Below, in pieces: positions 16,824 through 26,063 of a stretch of 64,000 nucleotides of DNA. This DNA is from MESE01 sp036675035. Its GTDB lineage: Bacteria > Pseudomonadota > Gammaproteobacteria > Burkholderiales > Burkholderiaceae_D. The position numbers and the translations under genes are program-made. Location of the stretch: positions 21,006 to 85,005 of the forward strand of contig JAKFFO010000153.1 in assembly GCA_036675035.1 (NCBI GenBank), given 5' to 3'. A model generated the notes under the pieces. That model did no database searches, was not told the origin of the DNA, and was given only the letters and a program-made list of their open reading frames with translations. The stretch's first letter is position 1. Each line of letters begins with the position of its first letter.

Positions 16824-18125
16824 ATGGGTGCGATGGAGAGGTTCTTCAAACTAAAAGAACACGGGACGGATGTGCGAACCGAGCTGCTCGCCGGCCTCAC
16901 AACCTTCCTGACCATGGCCTACATAATTTTCGTCAACCCATCGATACTGGGCGATGCCGGAATGCCCAAGGACGCAGTGTTTGTCGCGACCTGCGTCGCA
17001 GCCGCGATCGGGTCGCTGGTGATGGGGCTGTATGCGAATTATCCGATTGCGCTGGCGCCGGGCATGGGCCTGAATGCGTATTTCGCGTACGGCGTGGTCG
17101 GAGGGATGGGTTACACCTGGGAAGCGGCGCTGGGCGCCGTGTTCATTTCCGGATGCCTGTTCCTGCTGGTGAGTATTTTCCGCATTCGCGAGATCATCAT
17201 CAACGGGATTCCGCAATCGATCCGCGCAGCGATCACCGCCGGAATCGGCTTGTTCCTCGCCATCATTGCGCTCAAGAATTCCGGTATCGTGGTGGCGCAT
17301 CCGGCTACCATGGTCTCGCTCGGCGACTTGCACAAGCTGCCGGCGTTATTCGCGATCATCGGATTTTTCGTGATCATCGCGCTGGACCAATTGAAGATAA
17401 AGGGCGCGCTGCTGATCGGGATCGTCGCCGTGACCGTGCTGAGCTTCCTGTTCGCCGGGAACCAGTTCACCGGAATCGTATCGGCGCCGCCGTCGATCGA
17501 TCCGACGCTGCTCAGGCTGGATATTTCGTCTGCGTTGTCGCTCGGCATCCTGAATGTGGTCCTGGTATTTTTTCTGGTGGAGCTGTTCGATGCGACCGGA
17601 ACGCTGATGGGTGTCGCCAATCGCGCCGGCCTGCTCAAGAGTGGAAAGATGGACCGGATGAACAAGGCGCTGCTGGCCGACAGCAGCGCGATCGTCGCTG
17701 GATCGATGCTGGGCACTTCCAGCACGACCGCATACATCGAAAGCGCGGCCGGCGTCGAAGCGGGCGGTCGCACCGGCCTGACCGCAGTGGTGGTTGCGAT
17801 GCTGTTCCTTGCCTGTCTGTTCATCGCGCCGCTCGCCGGCGCGGTGCCGGCCTATGCGACTGCGCCGGCGCTGCTTTACGTGTCGTGCCTGATGATGCGG
17901 GAACTGGCCGAGCTGTCGTGGAACGATGCGACCGAAAGCATTCCTGCCGTGATCACCGCAGTGACAATGCCGTTCACCTACTCGATCGCCAACGGCATTG
18001 CGTTCGGATTTATTTCCTATGCGGTATTGAAGTTGTTGACCGGCCGCGCGAAAGAAGTCCAGCCTATCGTCTGGATCATCGCAGCACTGTTTATTCTGAT
18101 GTTTGCGTTTCTGGGGTCACACTAG
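16824..18125 (+). CDS. NCS2-family purine permease, AzgA-like
   Basis: This 433-residue inner-membrane proton symporter has the segments typical of the AzgA/GhxP branch, which imports guanine, hypoxanthine or adenine. Motifs are ELLAGLTTFLTMAYIIFVNP near residue 20, APGMGLNAYFAYGVV, ITAGIGLFLAIIALKNSG, LVELFDATGTLMGVANRAG and GTSSTTAYIESAAGVEAGGRTG. It has about 12 to 14 helices. The start at 16824 matches the family N-terminus (ERFFKLKEHGT). A short inverted repeat, without a T-run, lies after it. Confidence 0.95.
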   Translation: MGAMERFFKLKEHGTDVRTELLAGLTTFLTMAYIIFVNPSILGDAGMPKDAVFVATCVAAAIGSLVMGLYANYPIALAPGMGLNAYFAYGVVGGMGYTWEAALGAVFISGCLFLLVSIFRIREIIINGIPQSIRAAITAGIGLFLAIIALKNSGIVVAHPATMVSLGDLHKLPALFAIIGFFVIIALDQLKIKGALLIGIVAVTVLSFLFAGNQFTGIVSAPPSIDPTLLRLDISSALSLGILNVVLVFFLVELFDATGTLMGVANRAGLLKSGKMDRMNKALLADSSAIVAGSMLGTSSTTAYIESAAGVEAGGRTGLTAVVVAMLFLACLFIAPLAGAVPAYATAPALLYVSCLMMRELAELSWNDATESIPAVITAVTMPFTYSIANGIAFGFISYAVLKLLTGRAKEVQPIVWIIAALFILMFAFLGSH

Positions 18126-18170
18126 AAAGCGCACCAGCAATCGAGAGTGATCCGCGGTGCGCCGATGCCA

Positions 18171-18830
18171 TCATGCGGTCGGGCTCCGCTTCACAAAGAA
18201 CAGCGTGGCGCCGACTGCCATCAACACACCGCCGAAAAGGCGGTTCTGCATTTTCAGCGCACGAGCGTCGCGAAACAGGCGCTGCATCGACGAGGCGGCA
18301 AATGCGTATCCGTGCATGACCACCAGGTCGACCGTGCACATGGTTGCTGCCAGGATCAGCAATTGCGGCAGCAGTGCGGCATCATGCGAAATGAACTGCG
18401 GCAGAACCGCCACCATGAAGACGATGCCTTTCGGATTGGTTGCATTGGTCAGGAAGCCGAGCAGAAAACGTTTCCTGAATGCGGGTACAGCGGCCGGTGC
18501 GAGAGCGCTGTGCGCATCCGGCACCGGCATGCCGCTACCAGTCTCGATCTTGGCGCGCCATTGGCTCACGCCCAGATAGATAAGGTATATCGCACCGACG
18601 ATCTTGACGATACTGAACGCGACTTCCGATGCCAGCAGGATCGATCCGACCCCCGCGCCGGCGATGAACAGCACCAGCAGCAATCCGGCCTGCAGGCCGA
18701 AAATCGTAGGAGTGGCTCTTTTTACGCCATACGTCAGGCCATGCGACATCGACAAGACCGCCCCGGAGCCGGGGGATACTGCGATGATGCAGGCAGCAAA
18801 CAGGAAAGTGATCCAGGTGGCAAAGGTCAT
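18171..18830 (-). CDS. LysE/RhtB-family amino-acid exporter
   Basis: This 219-residue protein has six hydrophobic segments and the family pattern TFLFAACIIAVSPGSGAVLSM near the start, GLQAGLLLVLFIAGAGVG, then AIYLIYLGVSQWR and FLLGFLTNATNPKGIVF. RhtB-type proteins export homoserine, threonine or related compounds. The insert between helices 3 and 4 is hydrophilic and about 30 residues long, as usual. It is convergent with the purine permease gene, 45 bases apart. Confidence 0.93.
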   Translation of the reverse strand: MTFATWITFLFAACIIAVSPGSGAVLSMSHGLTYGVKRATPTIFGLQAGLLLVLFIAGAGVGSILLASEVAFSIVKIVGAIYLIYLGVSQWRAKIETGSGMPVPDAHSALAPAAVPAFRKRFLLGFLTNATNPKGIVFMVAVLPQFISHDAALLPQLLILAATMCTVDLVVMHGYAFAASSMQRLFRDARALKMQNRLFGGVLMAVGATLFFVKRSPTA

Positions 18831-19066
18831 TTTGTGGCGACAGCGCTTGGCAAAAATATGGCGGGAAACAACGACGCAAATGGACCGGCCAGGTTGGCCA
18901 TCAACGGCAACACATAATAAAAACGCGCCGCGATAACACAGGGGCGGCCAGTTCCGGCGCTATTATCGCCCGAAGATGAAAGCGAGTGTGGAACACGACA
19001 GCGCTTGCAGGTCAGCGCCGGCCCGGCGGGGAATGATCGTAGCCACTTTTACCTGCGGCGGGTGGA

Positions 19067-19669
19067 TCAACCCTTTTCCCTGGCGAGCGCAAGGAACTCG
19101 CTTCTGAGCGCCAGGTTGCTTTGCATTTCCCCGAGCACGGCGGAAGTCACCGTTTCTTCTCCGGGTGTCTGGATGCCGCGGCTTTCCATGCACATGTGGC
19201 GGCAGCGGACCACGACACCGACCGAAAGCGGCTCGACATGGGTCATCAGTGCATCGGCGATCTGGATCGTCAGGCGTTCCTGTACCTGCAGACGCTTGGC
19301 GAAGCAGTCCACCAGCCGGGTCAACTTGGACAAGCCGACGATTTTTCCGTTCGGCGTATATCCGACCGTTGCGGTGCCGAAGAATGGAGCGAGGTGATGC
19401 TCGCAATGGCTGTAGACCGGAATCCCACGCACCACGATCAGTTCGTTATATTGTTCGGCTCCATCCTCGAATACCTTCAGAATATCGGCAGGATTCTTGC
19501 CGTAGCCGGAAGTCCACTGGCGCCAGGCCTTTTCGACGCGCTGCGGCGTGTCGAGCAAGCCTTGCCGATCCGGATCCTCGCCGAGATGGATCAGGAAGCG
19601 GCGCCAATCCGCCGTCGAGAATTCATCGTCGCCCGCGTCTCGAATCAATGCCATGTTTGCAGGTTTCAT
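19067..19669 (-). CDS. folE: GTP cyclohydrolase I
   Basis: FolE converts GTP to dihydroneopterin triphosphate, the first step of tetrahydrofolate synthesis. The protein is 200 residues. Zinc ligands are Cys89 and His92 (YSHCEHHLAPF) and Cys160 (CRHMCMESRG). GKIVGLSKLTRLVDCFAKRLQVQERL is the characteristic core. It differs in the first 25 residues from E. coli FolE, as many betaproteobacterial copies do. The gene stands alone, 168 bases from the sigma-factor gene. Confidence 0.97.
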   Translation of the reverse strand: MKPANMALIRDAGDDEFSTADWRRFLIHLGEDPDRQGLLDTPQRVEKAWRQWTSGYGKNPADILKVFEDGAEQYNELIVVRGIPVYSHCEHHLAPFFGTATVGYTPNGKIVGLSKLTRLVDCFAKRLQVQERLTIQIADALMTHVEPLSVGVVVRCRHMCMESRGIQTPGEETVTSAVLGEMQSNLALRSEFLALAREKG

Positions 19670-19837
19670 TTCGCTTCATCCATCAGGTCAGGGAGCCGCA
19701 ATATTTGCGGCATATAACATTGGCGAACAAGGTCGTGACTATACAGGCGGCCATCATTTCCGGCCCTGGGGTAAACCGTTCGCCTGCTTGAGAGATGCAA
19801 TTGGCGCAGCACGCCGACTTCGCCGAATGATGAAAAT

Positions 19838-20548
19838 TCAGGCGTTGCTTCCCGGCGAATTGGTCAATTTTCCCAGGACGCCAGCGACGATCCGATCGCA
19901 ACGTGCGCCATCGAATCTGAATGCTTCTTCGAACGCAAAGTCGATTTCGCGCGACAGCGCTTCGCGCAAAAGGCCTCTGGCCCGGAAAAAACGCGTGCGG
20001 ACCGTCGCATCCGGAATGCCGAGGATCCCAGCAGTTTCTTCCACCGTCATTTCCTCCAGTGCCCGCAACACGAAGACCGTGCGGAACGCATCCGGCAGCT
20101 CATCGATCTTTTTTTCGAGCAGGCGGCGCGCCTCGCTACGCAAAGCCGCGCGCTCCGGTTGCTCCGGTGTGGATTCGTTCATATCGGTTTCTGCCAATTG
20201 TTTACTGAGGTCCAAATCGCCATCCAGGCGGATGATTTCCGCGCGGCGGCTGCTTTTTCGTGAGCGCGCAATCGATTCGTTGACCACGATGCGCGTCAGC
20301 CAGGTTGTCAACGAAGATTCACCGCGATACTTGTCGATTCCCCGGTAAGCAAGAATGTAGGCGTCCTGAAGCACATCTTCCGCCTCTGCATCGTCTTTCA
20401 AAATGCTGCGCGCGGTACGATACAGCGGCCGATTGTGTCGTCGCATCAGGAATTCAAATGCGCCATGATCGCCGGCCGCGATACGCCGCGCAATTTCGAT
20501 ATCGCTCAATCCGTGTGTGGCAGCGGACTTCATGGATGAGGTGGGCAT
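19838..20548 (-). CDS. ECF-type RNA polymerase sigma factor
   Basis: This 236-residue protein has the region 2 signature DVLQDAYILAYRGIDKYRGESSLTTWLTRIV and a region 4 helix-turn-helix MTVEETAGILGIPDATVRTRFFRAR. It therefore directs RNA polymerase to a small regulon. The charged insert RSRKSSRRAEIIRLDGDLDLSKQL separates the two regions. No anti-sigma factor is adjacent, so how it is controlled is unclear. The ATG at 20548 has a GAGAA site; an internal ATG at 20533 is an alternative start. Confidence 0.93.
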   Translation of the reverse strand: MPTSSMKSAATHGLSDIEIARRIAAGDHGAFEFLMRRHNRPLYRTARSILKDDAEAEDVLQDAYILAYRGIDKYRGESSLTTWLTRIVVNESIARSRKSSRRAEIIRLDGDLDLSKQLAETDMNESTPEQPERAALRSEARRLLEKKIDELPDAFRTVFVLRALEEMTVEETAGILGIPDATVRTRFFRARGLLREALSREIDFAFEEAFRFDGARCDRIVAGVLGKLTNSPGSNA

Positions 20549-20662
20549 CTGGTTCTCGGTATTGTCTGGTTGCGTTACGACATTAGATGAACCGGCATTC
20601 CGTCGCGTTCCCGGTTTGGCGGTATTTGTCGAATCACGATGCCGGCTGCCGCCGGCGCATGA

Positions 20663-21424
20663 TCATGTCTTGAGCCGGTAGCCGGTCTTGAAAATCCACC
20701 AGATCACACCGACGCATCCAAGCATGAAAACCAGGGTCATGCCGAGGCTGATCGCCACGCTGACATCAGCCACGCCATAGAAGCTCCAGCGAAAGCCGCT
20801 GATCAGATAAACCACCGGATTGAACAGCGCGATCGTCTGCCAGGCCGGCGGCAGCATGTTGATCGAATAAAAGCTGCCGCCGAGAAATGCCAGCGGCATC
20901 ACGATCATTGACGGCACGATTTGCAGTTTCTCGAACCCGTCGGCCCATACGCCGATGATGAAACCGAACAGGCTGAATGTCACCGAGGTCAGGATCAGGA
21001 ATGCGATCATCCAAAACGGATGGGCAATCGAGAAATCCACGAACAGCCGGGCGGTCGCGAGGATGATCAGGCCGAGGATGATCGACTTGGTCGCTGCGGC
21101 GCCCACAAAACCGATCACGATTTCGATCGCGGAAATCGGCGCCGACAGCACTTCGTAGATCGTGCCGGTGAATTTCGGCATGTATATCCCGAACGATGAA
21201 TTGGAAATGCTCTCGGTCAGGATCGACAGCATGATCAGACCCGGCACGATGAACGCACCGTAACTGATTCCATCGATTTGTGCCATGCGCGATCCGATGG
21301 CGGAGCCGAATACGATGAAATACAGCGAAGTCGATATCACCGGCGACGCGATGCTCTGCAGCAGCGTGCGCCAGGTGCGCGCCAGCTCGAATTGATAGAT
21401 TGCTACGATAGGACGCAGGTTCAT
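20663..21424 (-). CDS. yadH: ABC-2 type exporter permease, YadH-like
   Basis: This 253-residue inner-membrane protein has six hydrophobic segments of the ABC-2 type. It matches E. coli YadH closely in pattern and length: VISTSLYFIVFGSAIGSRM, SYGAFIVPGLIMLSIL, FLGGSFYSINMLPPAWQTI and LFNPVVYLISGFRWSFYG. It begins four bases before the end of the ATPase gene (ATGA overlap), so the two form an operon. The transported compound is unknown; the complex is an exporter. Confidence 0.93.
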   Translation of the reverse strand: MNLRPIVAIYQFELARTWRTLLQSIASPVISTSLYFIVFGSAIGSRMAQIDGISYGAFIVPGLIMLSILTESISNSSFGIYMPKFTGTIYEVLSAPISAIEIVIGFVGAAATKSIILGLIILATARLFVDFSIAHPFWMIAFLILTSVTFSLFGFIIGVWADGFEKLQIVPSMIVMPLAFLGGSFYSINMLPPAWQTIALFNPVVYLISGFRWSFYGVADVSVAISLGMTLVFMLGCVGVIWWIFKTGYRLKT

Positions 21425-22347
21425 TGGCGCTCCGTGACCAGGCTGACAAAAATTTCTTCGAGCGAACTCTGGCTGGTCTGCAAGTCCTTGAAGTGGATGT
21501 CGTGCTCGCCGAGCTTTCGCAGCAATTCCGCAATTCCCATTCGTTCACCATCGGCGTCAAAGGTATAAACCAGTTCATTGCCGTCCGACGACAGCTCCAT
21601 CCGGTAGCCTGCAAGTGCCGGCGGCACTGCGTCAAGCGGGTTTTGCAGATGCAGCGTGAGTTGCTTCTTGCCCAGTTTTTGCATCAGCTCGGCCTTGTCT
21701 TCCACCAGCAGGATTTCGCCCTTGCTGATGACGCCGATCCGGTCGGCCATTTCCTCGGCCTCTTCGATATAGTGCGTGGTCAGGATGATGGTCACGCCGC
21801 TTTCGCGCAGCTTCCGTACCATTTCCCACATGTCGCGGCGCAGCTCGACATCGACGCCGGCGGTCGGTTCGTCCAGAAACAGGATCTGCGGTTCATGGCT
21901 GAGCGCCTTGGCGATCATCACGCGCCGCTTCATTCCGCCCGACAGCGCGATGATCTTCGCGTGACGCTTGTCCCATAGCGACAAGTCCTTCAGGATTTTT
22001 TCGACATAGGCATCGTTTGCCGGCTTGCCGAACAAGCCGCGGCTGTACCGGACCGTGGCCCAGACCGACTCGAACGCATTGGTGGACAGTTCTTGCGGAA
22101 CCAGGCCGATCCTGGCGCGTGCCGCGCGATAGTCCTTGACGATATCGTGGCCATCGGCCAGCACCGTGCCCGAGCTCGGATTGACGATGCCGCAGATGAC
22201 GCTGATCAATGTCGTCTTGCCAGCACCGTTCGGCCCGAGCAGCGCAAAGATTTCTCCGCGTCGAATGTCCAGGTTGATATTCTTGAGCGCAGCCAGGCCG
22301 GACGCGTAAACCTTGTTCAGTGCGCGGATCGAGATAACCGATTCCAA
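21421..22347 (-). CDS. yadG: ABC exporter ATP-binding protein, YadG-like
   Basis: This ATPase drives the YadH permease. Walker A is GPNGAGKTT (residues 38-46), the signature LSGGMKRRVMIAKAL, Walker B ILFLDEPTAGVDVELRRDMW and the H-loop LTTHYIEEAE. The C-terminus EEIFVSLVTERQ resembles E. coli YadG (308 residues, the same length). The start is a TTG at 22347, chosen because GAGAGG lies just upstream and the protein then begins like the family (MESVISIRALNKVY). The open frame extends to 22560, but that region is unconvincing as coding. Confidence 0.92.
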   Translation of the reverse strand: MESVISIRALNKVYASGLAALKNINLDIRRGEIFALLGPNGAGKTTLISVICGIVNPSSGTVLADGHDIVKDYRAARARIGLVPQELSTNAFESVWATVRYSRGLFGKPANDAYVEKILKDLSLWDKRHAKIIALSGGMKRRVMIAKALSHEPQILFLDEPTAGVDVELRRDMWEMVRKLRESGVTIILTTHYIEEAEEMADRIGVISKGEILLVEDKAELMQKLGKKQLTLHLQNPLDAVPPALAGYRMELSSDGNELVYTFDADGERMGIAELLRKLGEHDIHFKDLQTSQSSLEEIFVSLVTERQ

Positions 22348-22520
22348 ATGAACCTCTCGTAGAAATATCGAAGGTACGTAAGATAGCATTGTTGCGTTGA
22401 TGCCGCGCAGCGTCGATACCGCCGCGCCGTGCAGAAGATGTCTCGAAAGCATACCGAACCGGCACGTGGACGCGATTGCAATTGCATGACTACGCGCGAG
22501 CGATCCGTTTCGATGCACCA

Positions 22521-23423
22521 TTATTGCGCTTGCCGGCGCCGGAATTCGCCAGGAGAACAACCGGCTTCACGCTTGAAGAACTTCACGAAATTCGTTGCTT
22601 CGTCAAATCCGACCTGATCGGCAATCACGGAAACCGGCAATGCGGTATGCGCCAGCAGGCGCTTCGCTTCCAGATTGATTCGTGACGCAACGAACTGCTT
22701 GGCAGTCATTCCAACCGCGTCGAGCGTGGCCCTGGTCAGGCTTTTCTCCGAAATGCCGAGCAGGCTTGCGTAATGTCCGACCTGATGCCGTGCGGCGAAA
22801 TTTTTCTCCACGAGCTGCTGGAAACGCTTGAAACGCTGCAAGCTCATTGGAGGCACCGCGTTGCGGATTTCTTGTTGATGCCGGATCAGGTTCAAGCGCA
22901 TCAGCAGCGCGTAAAGCTGGTGCCGCAACAGCACATTCAGGTCGGGCGACGGGGCATTTATTCTTGCATCCCGGTGCATCTGCATGATGGATTCGGCTAC
23001 CGCATGACGGTCGGCATCGCTCAAGGAGAAATGAACCGGCAATGCTTCGAGATTGCCGAGCGACTTGAGATCGCCGGTCGGCATCGTCGCCTGCAACGGC
23101 AGTAGAAGCTCCGGACGGAACATCACGAACCATGCGTCCCACTTTGACTCGGTATCAAAGCGCTGGGTCTGGGCCGGTCGCAGCGTGAGAATCGAACCGG
23201 GCTCGCACGGAATCGGCGTGAAGTCCACCGTATGCGTGAATTTTCCTCTGATGACGCAAATCAGCAAGTGAAAATCGATGCGATGCGTCCCGCGAAAACT
23301 GTCCATATCGACTTGTTTCGCCCGTTCCGCAATTGAAAACACTTCCAGATCCAGTCGGTAGGGTTCCGGCGGGGTATAACGCACTTGTGCGATATCGGGC
23401 GAGCGCTTCTTGACATTCTTCAT
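22521..23423 (-). CDS. AraC-family transcriptional regulator
   Basis: This 300-residue protein has an N-terminal cupin-like sensor (residues 30-150, with ICVIRGKFTHTVDFTPIPCEPGSILTLRP) and a C-terminal AraC DNA-binding domain (HYASLLGISEKSLTRATLDAVG, INLEAKRLLAHTALPVSVIADQ, VGFDEATNFVKFFKREAGCSPGEFRR). The start at 23423 is set by AGGAC upstream. It is transcribed away from the lipoprotein gene at 23561, with palindromes in the shared 137-base region, so that gene is a probable target. The ligand is unknown. Confidence 0.9.
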   Translation of the reverse strand: MKNVKKRSPDIAQVRYTPPEPYRLDLEVFSIAERAKQVDMDSFRGTHRIDFHLLICVIRGKFTHTVDFTPIPCEPGSILTLRPAQTQRFDTESKWDAWFVMFRPELLLPLQATMPTGDLKSLGNLEALPVHFSLSDADRHAVAESIMQMHRDARINAPSPDLNVLLRHQLYALLMRLNLIRHQQEIRNAVPPMSLQRFKRFQQLVEKNFAARHQVGHYASLLGISEKSLTRATLDAVGMTAKQFVASRINLEAKRLLAHTALPVSVIADQVGFDEATNFVKFFKREAGCSPGEFRRRQAQ

Positions 23424-23466
23424 GGATAGGTTTGTCCTGTTTTTACCATCATGCGTCCCATATCTA

Positions 23467-23535
23467 CCTGTCTGACAGGGCTGTGATGACCCAAACTTAC
23501 CACGCTCGCATGTGATTTGAACAGCCTGATCACAG
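23467..23535. promoter_or_regulatory. Candidate operator palindromes between AraC gene and lipoprotein
   Basis: A 13-base palindrome (CCTGTC-T-GACAGG, 23467-23479) is followed by a wider inverted pair CTGTGAT (23481-23487) and ATCACAG (23529-23535). They lie in the intergenic region shared by the divergent genes. I infer a regulator binding site; AraC regulators more often use direct repeats, so this is only a candidate. Confidence 0.35.
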
Positions 23536-23560
23536 CGACTTAACCATGGAGACTTTTGCA

Positions 23561-24430
23561 ATGATTTCAAAATTTTCTCGTCTGTGTACTGGCGCTGGCG
23601 CGCTGCTCGGTTCTTTTGTATTGTTCTCCTGTGCAAGCACCACAAGTTCGGGCGAACCGCAAGCCGACGGACGCCAGAAAGAACAGGTGGTTGCACTACT
23701 CAAGAGTTTTGAGACCGGCGACCCCAGGCCGGCAGCGGCCATCAACCCTGGTAAATACATCCAGCACAATCTGGCAATCGGCGACGGACTCGCCGGACTG
23801 GGAGCCGTATTGAAGCATCTGCCAAAGGGAAGCGCCAAAGTCGATACCGCGCGCGTGTTCCAGGACGGCGATTTCGTGTTTGCGCATACCGACTACAATT
23901 TCTTCGGCCCGAAAATCGGTTTTGATATTTTCCGATTCGAAGACGGCAAGATCGTCGAGCATTGGGATAATCTTCAGGTGAAGGCTGCGTCGCCCAATCC
24001 GAGCGGACGTACGATGATCGACGGTCCGGTCAAGGCATTCGACCTGGCGAAGACACAAGTCAACAAGGCGCTGGTCCGTTCATTTGTCGACGATATTCTG
24101 GTCAACGGGCGCATGGACAGGCTCGCGGGTTACTTCGACAGCGGAAACTATCTGCAGCACAATCCGCACATCGGCGACAATCTGTCCGGACTCGGTCTGG
24201 CGCTGCAAGGCATGGCGAAGCAGGGCGTCAAGATGAAGTACGACCGTATTCACACGGTGCTTGGCGAAGGCAACTTCGTGCTGGTGGCCAGCGAAGGAGA
24301 ATTTGCCGGAAAGCCAACCTCATTTTACGACCTGTTCCGTGTCGAGGGCGGAAAGATCGCAGAGCATTGGGATACGATCGAAACCATCCCGCCGCGCGCC
24401 GAGTGGAAAAACGGCAACGGCAAGTTCTAG
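23561..24430 (+). CDS. Lipoprotein with two tandem SnoaL-like domains
   Basis: This 289-residue protein has a lipoprotein signal (GSFVLFSCAST, Cys near residue 24) and two repeated domains of the NTF2/SnoaL-like fold. Each repeat has a core such as GKYIQHNLAIGDGLAGLGAVL (residues 60-80) and GNYLQHNPHIGDNLSGLGLAL, and each ends KI(V/A)EHWD. This fold binds small molecules in many cyclases, isomerases and hydratases, but here it is exported. The start at 23561 uses GGAG at 23548; an in-frame ATG lies at 23546. The divergent AraC gene is its likely regulator. Confidence 0.8.
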   Translation: MISKFSRLCTGAGALLGSFVLFSCASTTSSGEPQADGRQKEQVVALLKSFETGDPRPAAAINPGKYIQHNLAIGDGLAGLGAVLKHLPKGSAKVDTARVFQDGDFVFAHTDYNFFGPKIGFDIFRFEDGKIVEHWDNLQVKAASPNPSGRTMIDGPVKAFDLAKTQVNKALVRSFVDDILVNGRMDRLAGYFDSGNYLQHNPHIGDNLSGLGLALQGMAKQGVKMKYDRIHTVLGEGNFVLVASEGEFAGKPTSFYDLFRVEGGKIAEHWDTIETIPPRAEWKNGNGKF

Positions 24431-24577
24431 CCTTGGGGCGGACGCCTGCGCCATTTCGTGCGCAGGCACAAGTGCACACGGAAGAGGGTGGAGTGGCTAT
24501 CGTTTGGATCTACGTGCCGTGCGCAGGGCCCCGACTCCGGATGTTGCAGTCGGGCTAGGCCGACTGCAAAAGCGGGG

Positions 24578-24859
24578 TCAGCTGGAGAGCCGCCCTTGGC
24601 CAAGCACCCGCATTAACGCATCTTTGCCATGGGCGCGCAGTTGCCGCTCAAGCTGTTCACGCGCCAGATGTTCGGTTCCTTCAGGCCCGCTGGTAATCCG
24701 TTTTCCGGAAGAGCGCTCGGTGATTGCCCAGCCGCCCCGAGCATCGTACAGCCACGCATGCAGGATAAATTGCAGTTCCTCGAATCCTGTGATCACGATT
24801 GCTTCACCTGACAACTCCTGCCGCTGGCCGAATTCATTCTGTATCAGGAATTTTTCCAT
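24578..24859 (-). CDS. Small hypothetical protein
   Basis: This 93-residue cytoplasmic protein (MEKFLIQNEFGQRQELSGEAI) has mixed alpha/beta character, then ILHAWLYDARGGWAITERSSGK and a basic helical tail (LAREQLERQLRAHGKDAL). I do not recognise it. An upstream TTG at 24880 would add seven residues. It has no close operon partner. A GC-rich inverted repeat at 24444-24467 lies between it and the preceding lipoprotein gene. Confidence 0.55.
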   Translation of the reverse strand: MEKFLIQNEFGQRQELSGEAIVITGFEELQFILHAWLYDARGGWAITERSSGKRITSGPEGTEHLAREQLERQLRAHGKDALMRVLGQGRLSS

Positions 24860-25028
24860 ATCTGATATCTGAGTAATCAAGTTCCGTTGATATGCGAAGA
24901 GTCCGGACGGCCTGGCATGGTTCCCTGTGCCGCCAGACTCGTTCGAGCGTTCCTGCCACTATTCATGAAGCGCGCGTTAGCTATTGCCTGCCGGCACCCG
25001 ATCCGCGTCCGATCTGTACGCGCAATAT

Positions 25029-25904
25029 TCAGCCTTTTTGCAAAACCAGCGCCACGCCGCCCAGGGTCAGACTCATCGCCAGGAATTCCTTTACTCCGAG
25101 CGGCTCACCGAGCGCGAATGCGGCCGCTGTCACGCCGACCACCGGGGTCAGCAACGTGGCGATCGATGCCGTCGCCGGCGGCAGCCTGCGCAAGGCGGCG
25201 AACCAGGTCAGGTAGCAAACTCCCATCGGCACGATGGTCATGTAAACCATCGCCGCCCATCCGAAAGGCGAGAGTGAAGACAATGACGGATTTTCGAAAA
25301 GCAGCCCGAACACGACCATCGGCGCGCAGCCGATGGCAAGCTGCCATGCCACCGAGGTGAGAGGGGGAAGCGCCGAGGGTTTCAAAACAATGGTGCCGAG
25401 CGCAAACAGGAATGCCGCGCCCAGCGCCAGCAGGATACCGGGCAGCTTGTCGATTCCCAGTGACATGTCCTGTCCGCCGAACAGAAGGCCTACACCGGCG
25501 ATGCATAGCGCCAGCCCTCCGATGCTGCGGGCAGTCGGGCGTTTGCCCAGGAAAGGCCATGCCAGCAATGTTGCCCAGACCGGCATTGTGTACACCAGCA
25601 AGGCACCCTGTCCGGCGCTTAACCAGCGCAACGCGAGCGTGGAAAATCCCATCCATGCAAAGACGTTGACGAACGCCCCGATAACGAGCCGGCCTATCTG
25701 GTCGCGCGGAATGATGAGGCGTTGTCCGAATCCTGCCGCAAGCACTGCGATCGCGATCGCGGCGATCATCCCCGCGGATCCTCGTGCAAACAACGGCGGC
25801 CACTCCTGCAAAATGAATTTCATCACCGGCCAGTTGAAGCCCCAGCCGACCGAGGTAACCATGAGGCACAACAAACCGATGGAACGGGAATCTGGCTTGG
25901 ACAA
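25029..25904 (-). CDS. EamA/DMT-family transporter
   Basis: This 291-residue protein has ten hydrophobic helices in two EamA repeats. Repeat one opens GLLCLMVTSVGWGFNWPVMK and ends GALLVYTMPVWATLLAWPFLGKRPT; repeat two ends PVVGVTAAAFALGEPLGVKEF and SLTLGGVALVLQKG. The family moves amino acids, nucleotide sugars or other small metabolites. Substrate unknown. A second EamA protein in this window (30342-31241) is only distantly similar. Confidence 0.92.
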   Translation of the reverse strand: MSKPDSRSIGLLCLMVTSVGWGFNWPVMKFILQEWPPLFARGSAGMIAAIAIAVLAAGFGQRLIIPRDQIGRLVIGAFVNVFAWMGFSTLALRWLSAGQGALLVYTMPVWATLLAWPFLGKRPTARSIGGLALCIAGVGLLFGGQDMSLGIDKLPGILLALGAAFLFALGTIVLKPSALPPLTSVAWQLAIGCAPMVVFGLLFENPSLSSLSPFGWAAMVYMTIVPMGVCYLTWFAALRRLPPATASIATLLTPVVGVTAAAFALGEPLGVKEFLAMSLTLGGVALVLQKG

Positions 25905-26063
25905 GATGATGTTTACTGTTCGGGAAAAGTGGATCGCAAAGTGCGCAAATGATACATGGTTCCAACGACACGAATCTTGCCCGGAAAATCGCCGATCGTC
26001 GGCCGGCGCAGCTCGGATGAAAATGTGCTCGCGGGCGCAGGACCGGACGCGGCCGTGCCCTTC

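Noticed and set aside
18129..18162. Inverted repeat between the purine permease and LysE genes
   Set aside because: Only seven base pairs with a 20-base loop and no T-run, so not called a terminator.
16712..18319. Long open frame on the plus strand overlapping the purine permease
   Set aside because: It overlaps a complete NCS2 permease in another frame and its product has an Arg-rich, low-complexity composition typical of out-of-frame high-GC sequence.
24444..24467. GC-rich hairpin after the SnoaL-like lipoprotein
   Set aside because: Eight base pairs but no T-run; could be a transcript-stabilising hairpin, too weak to list as a terminator.
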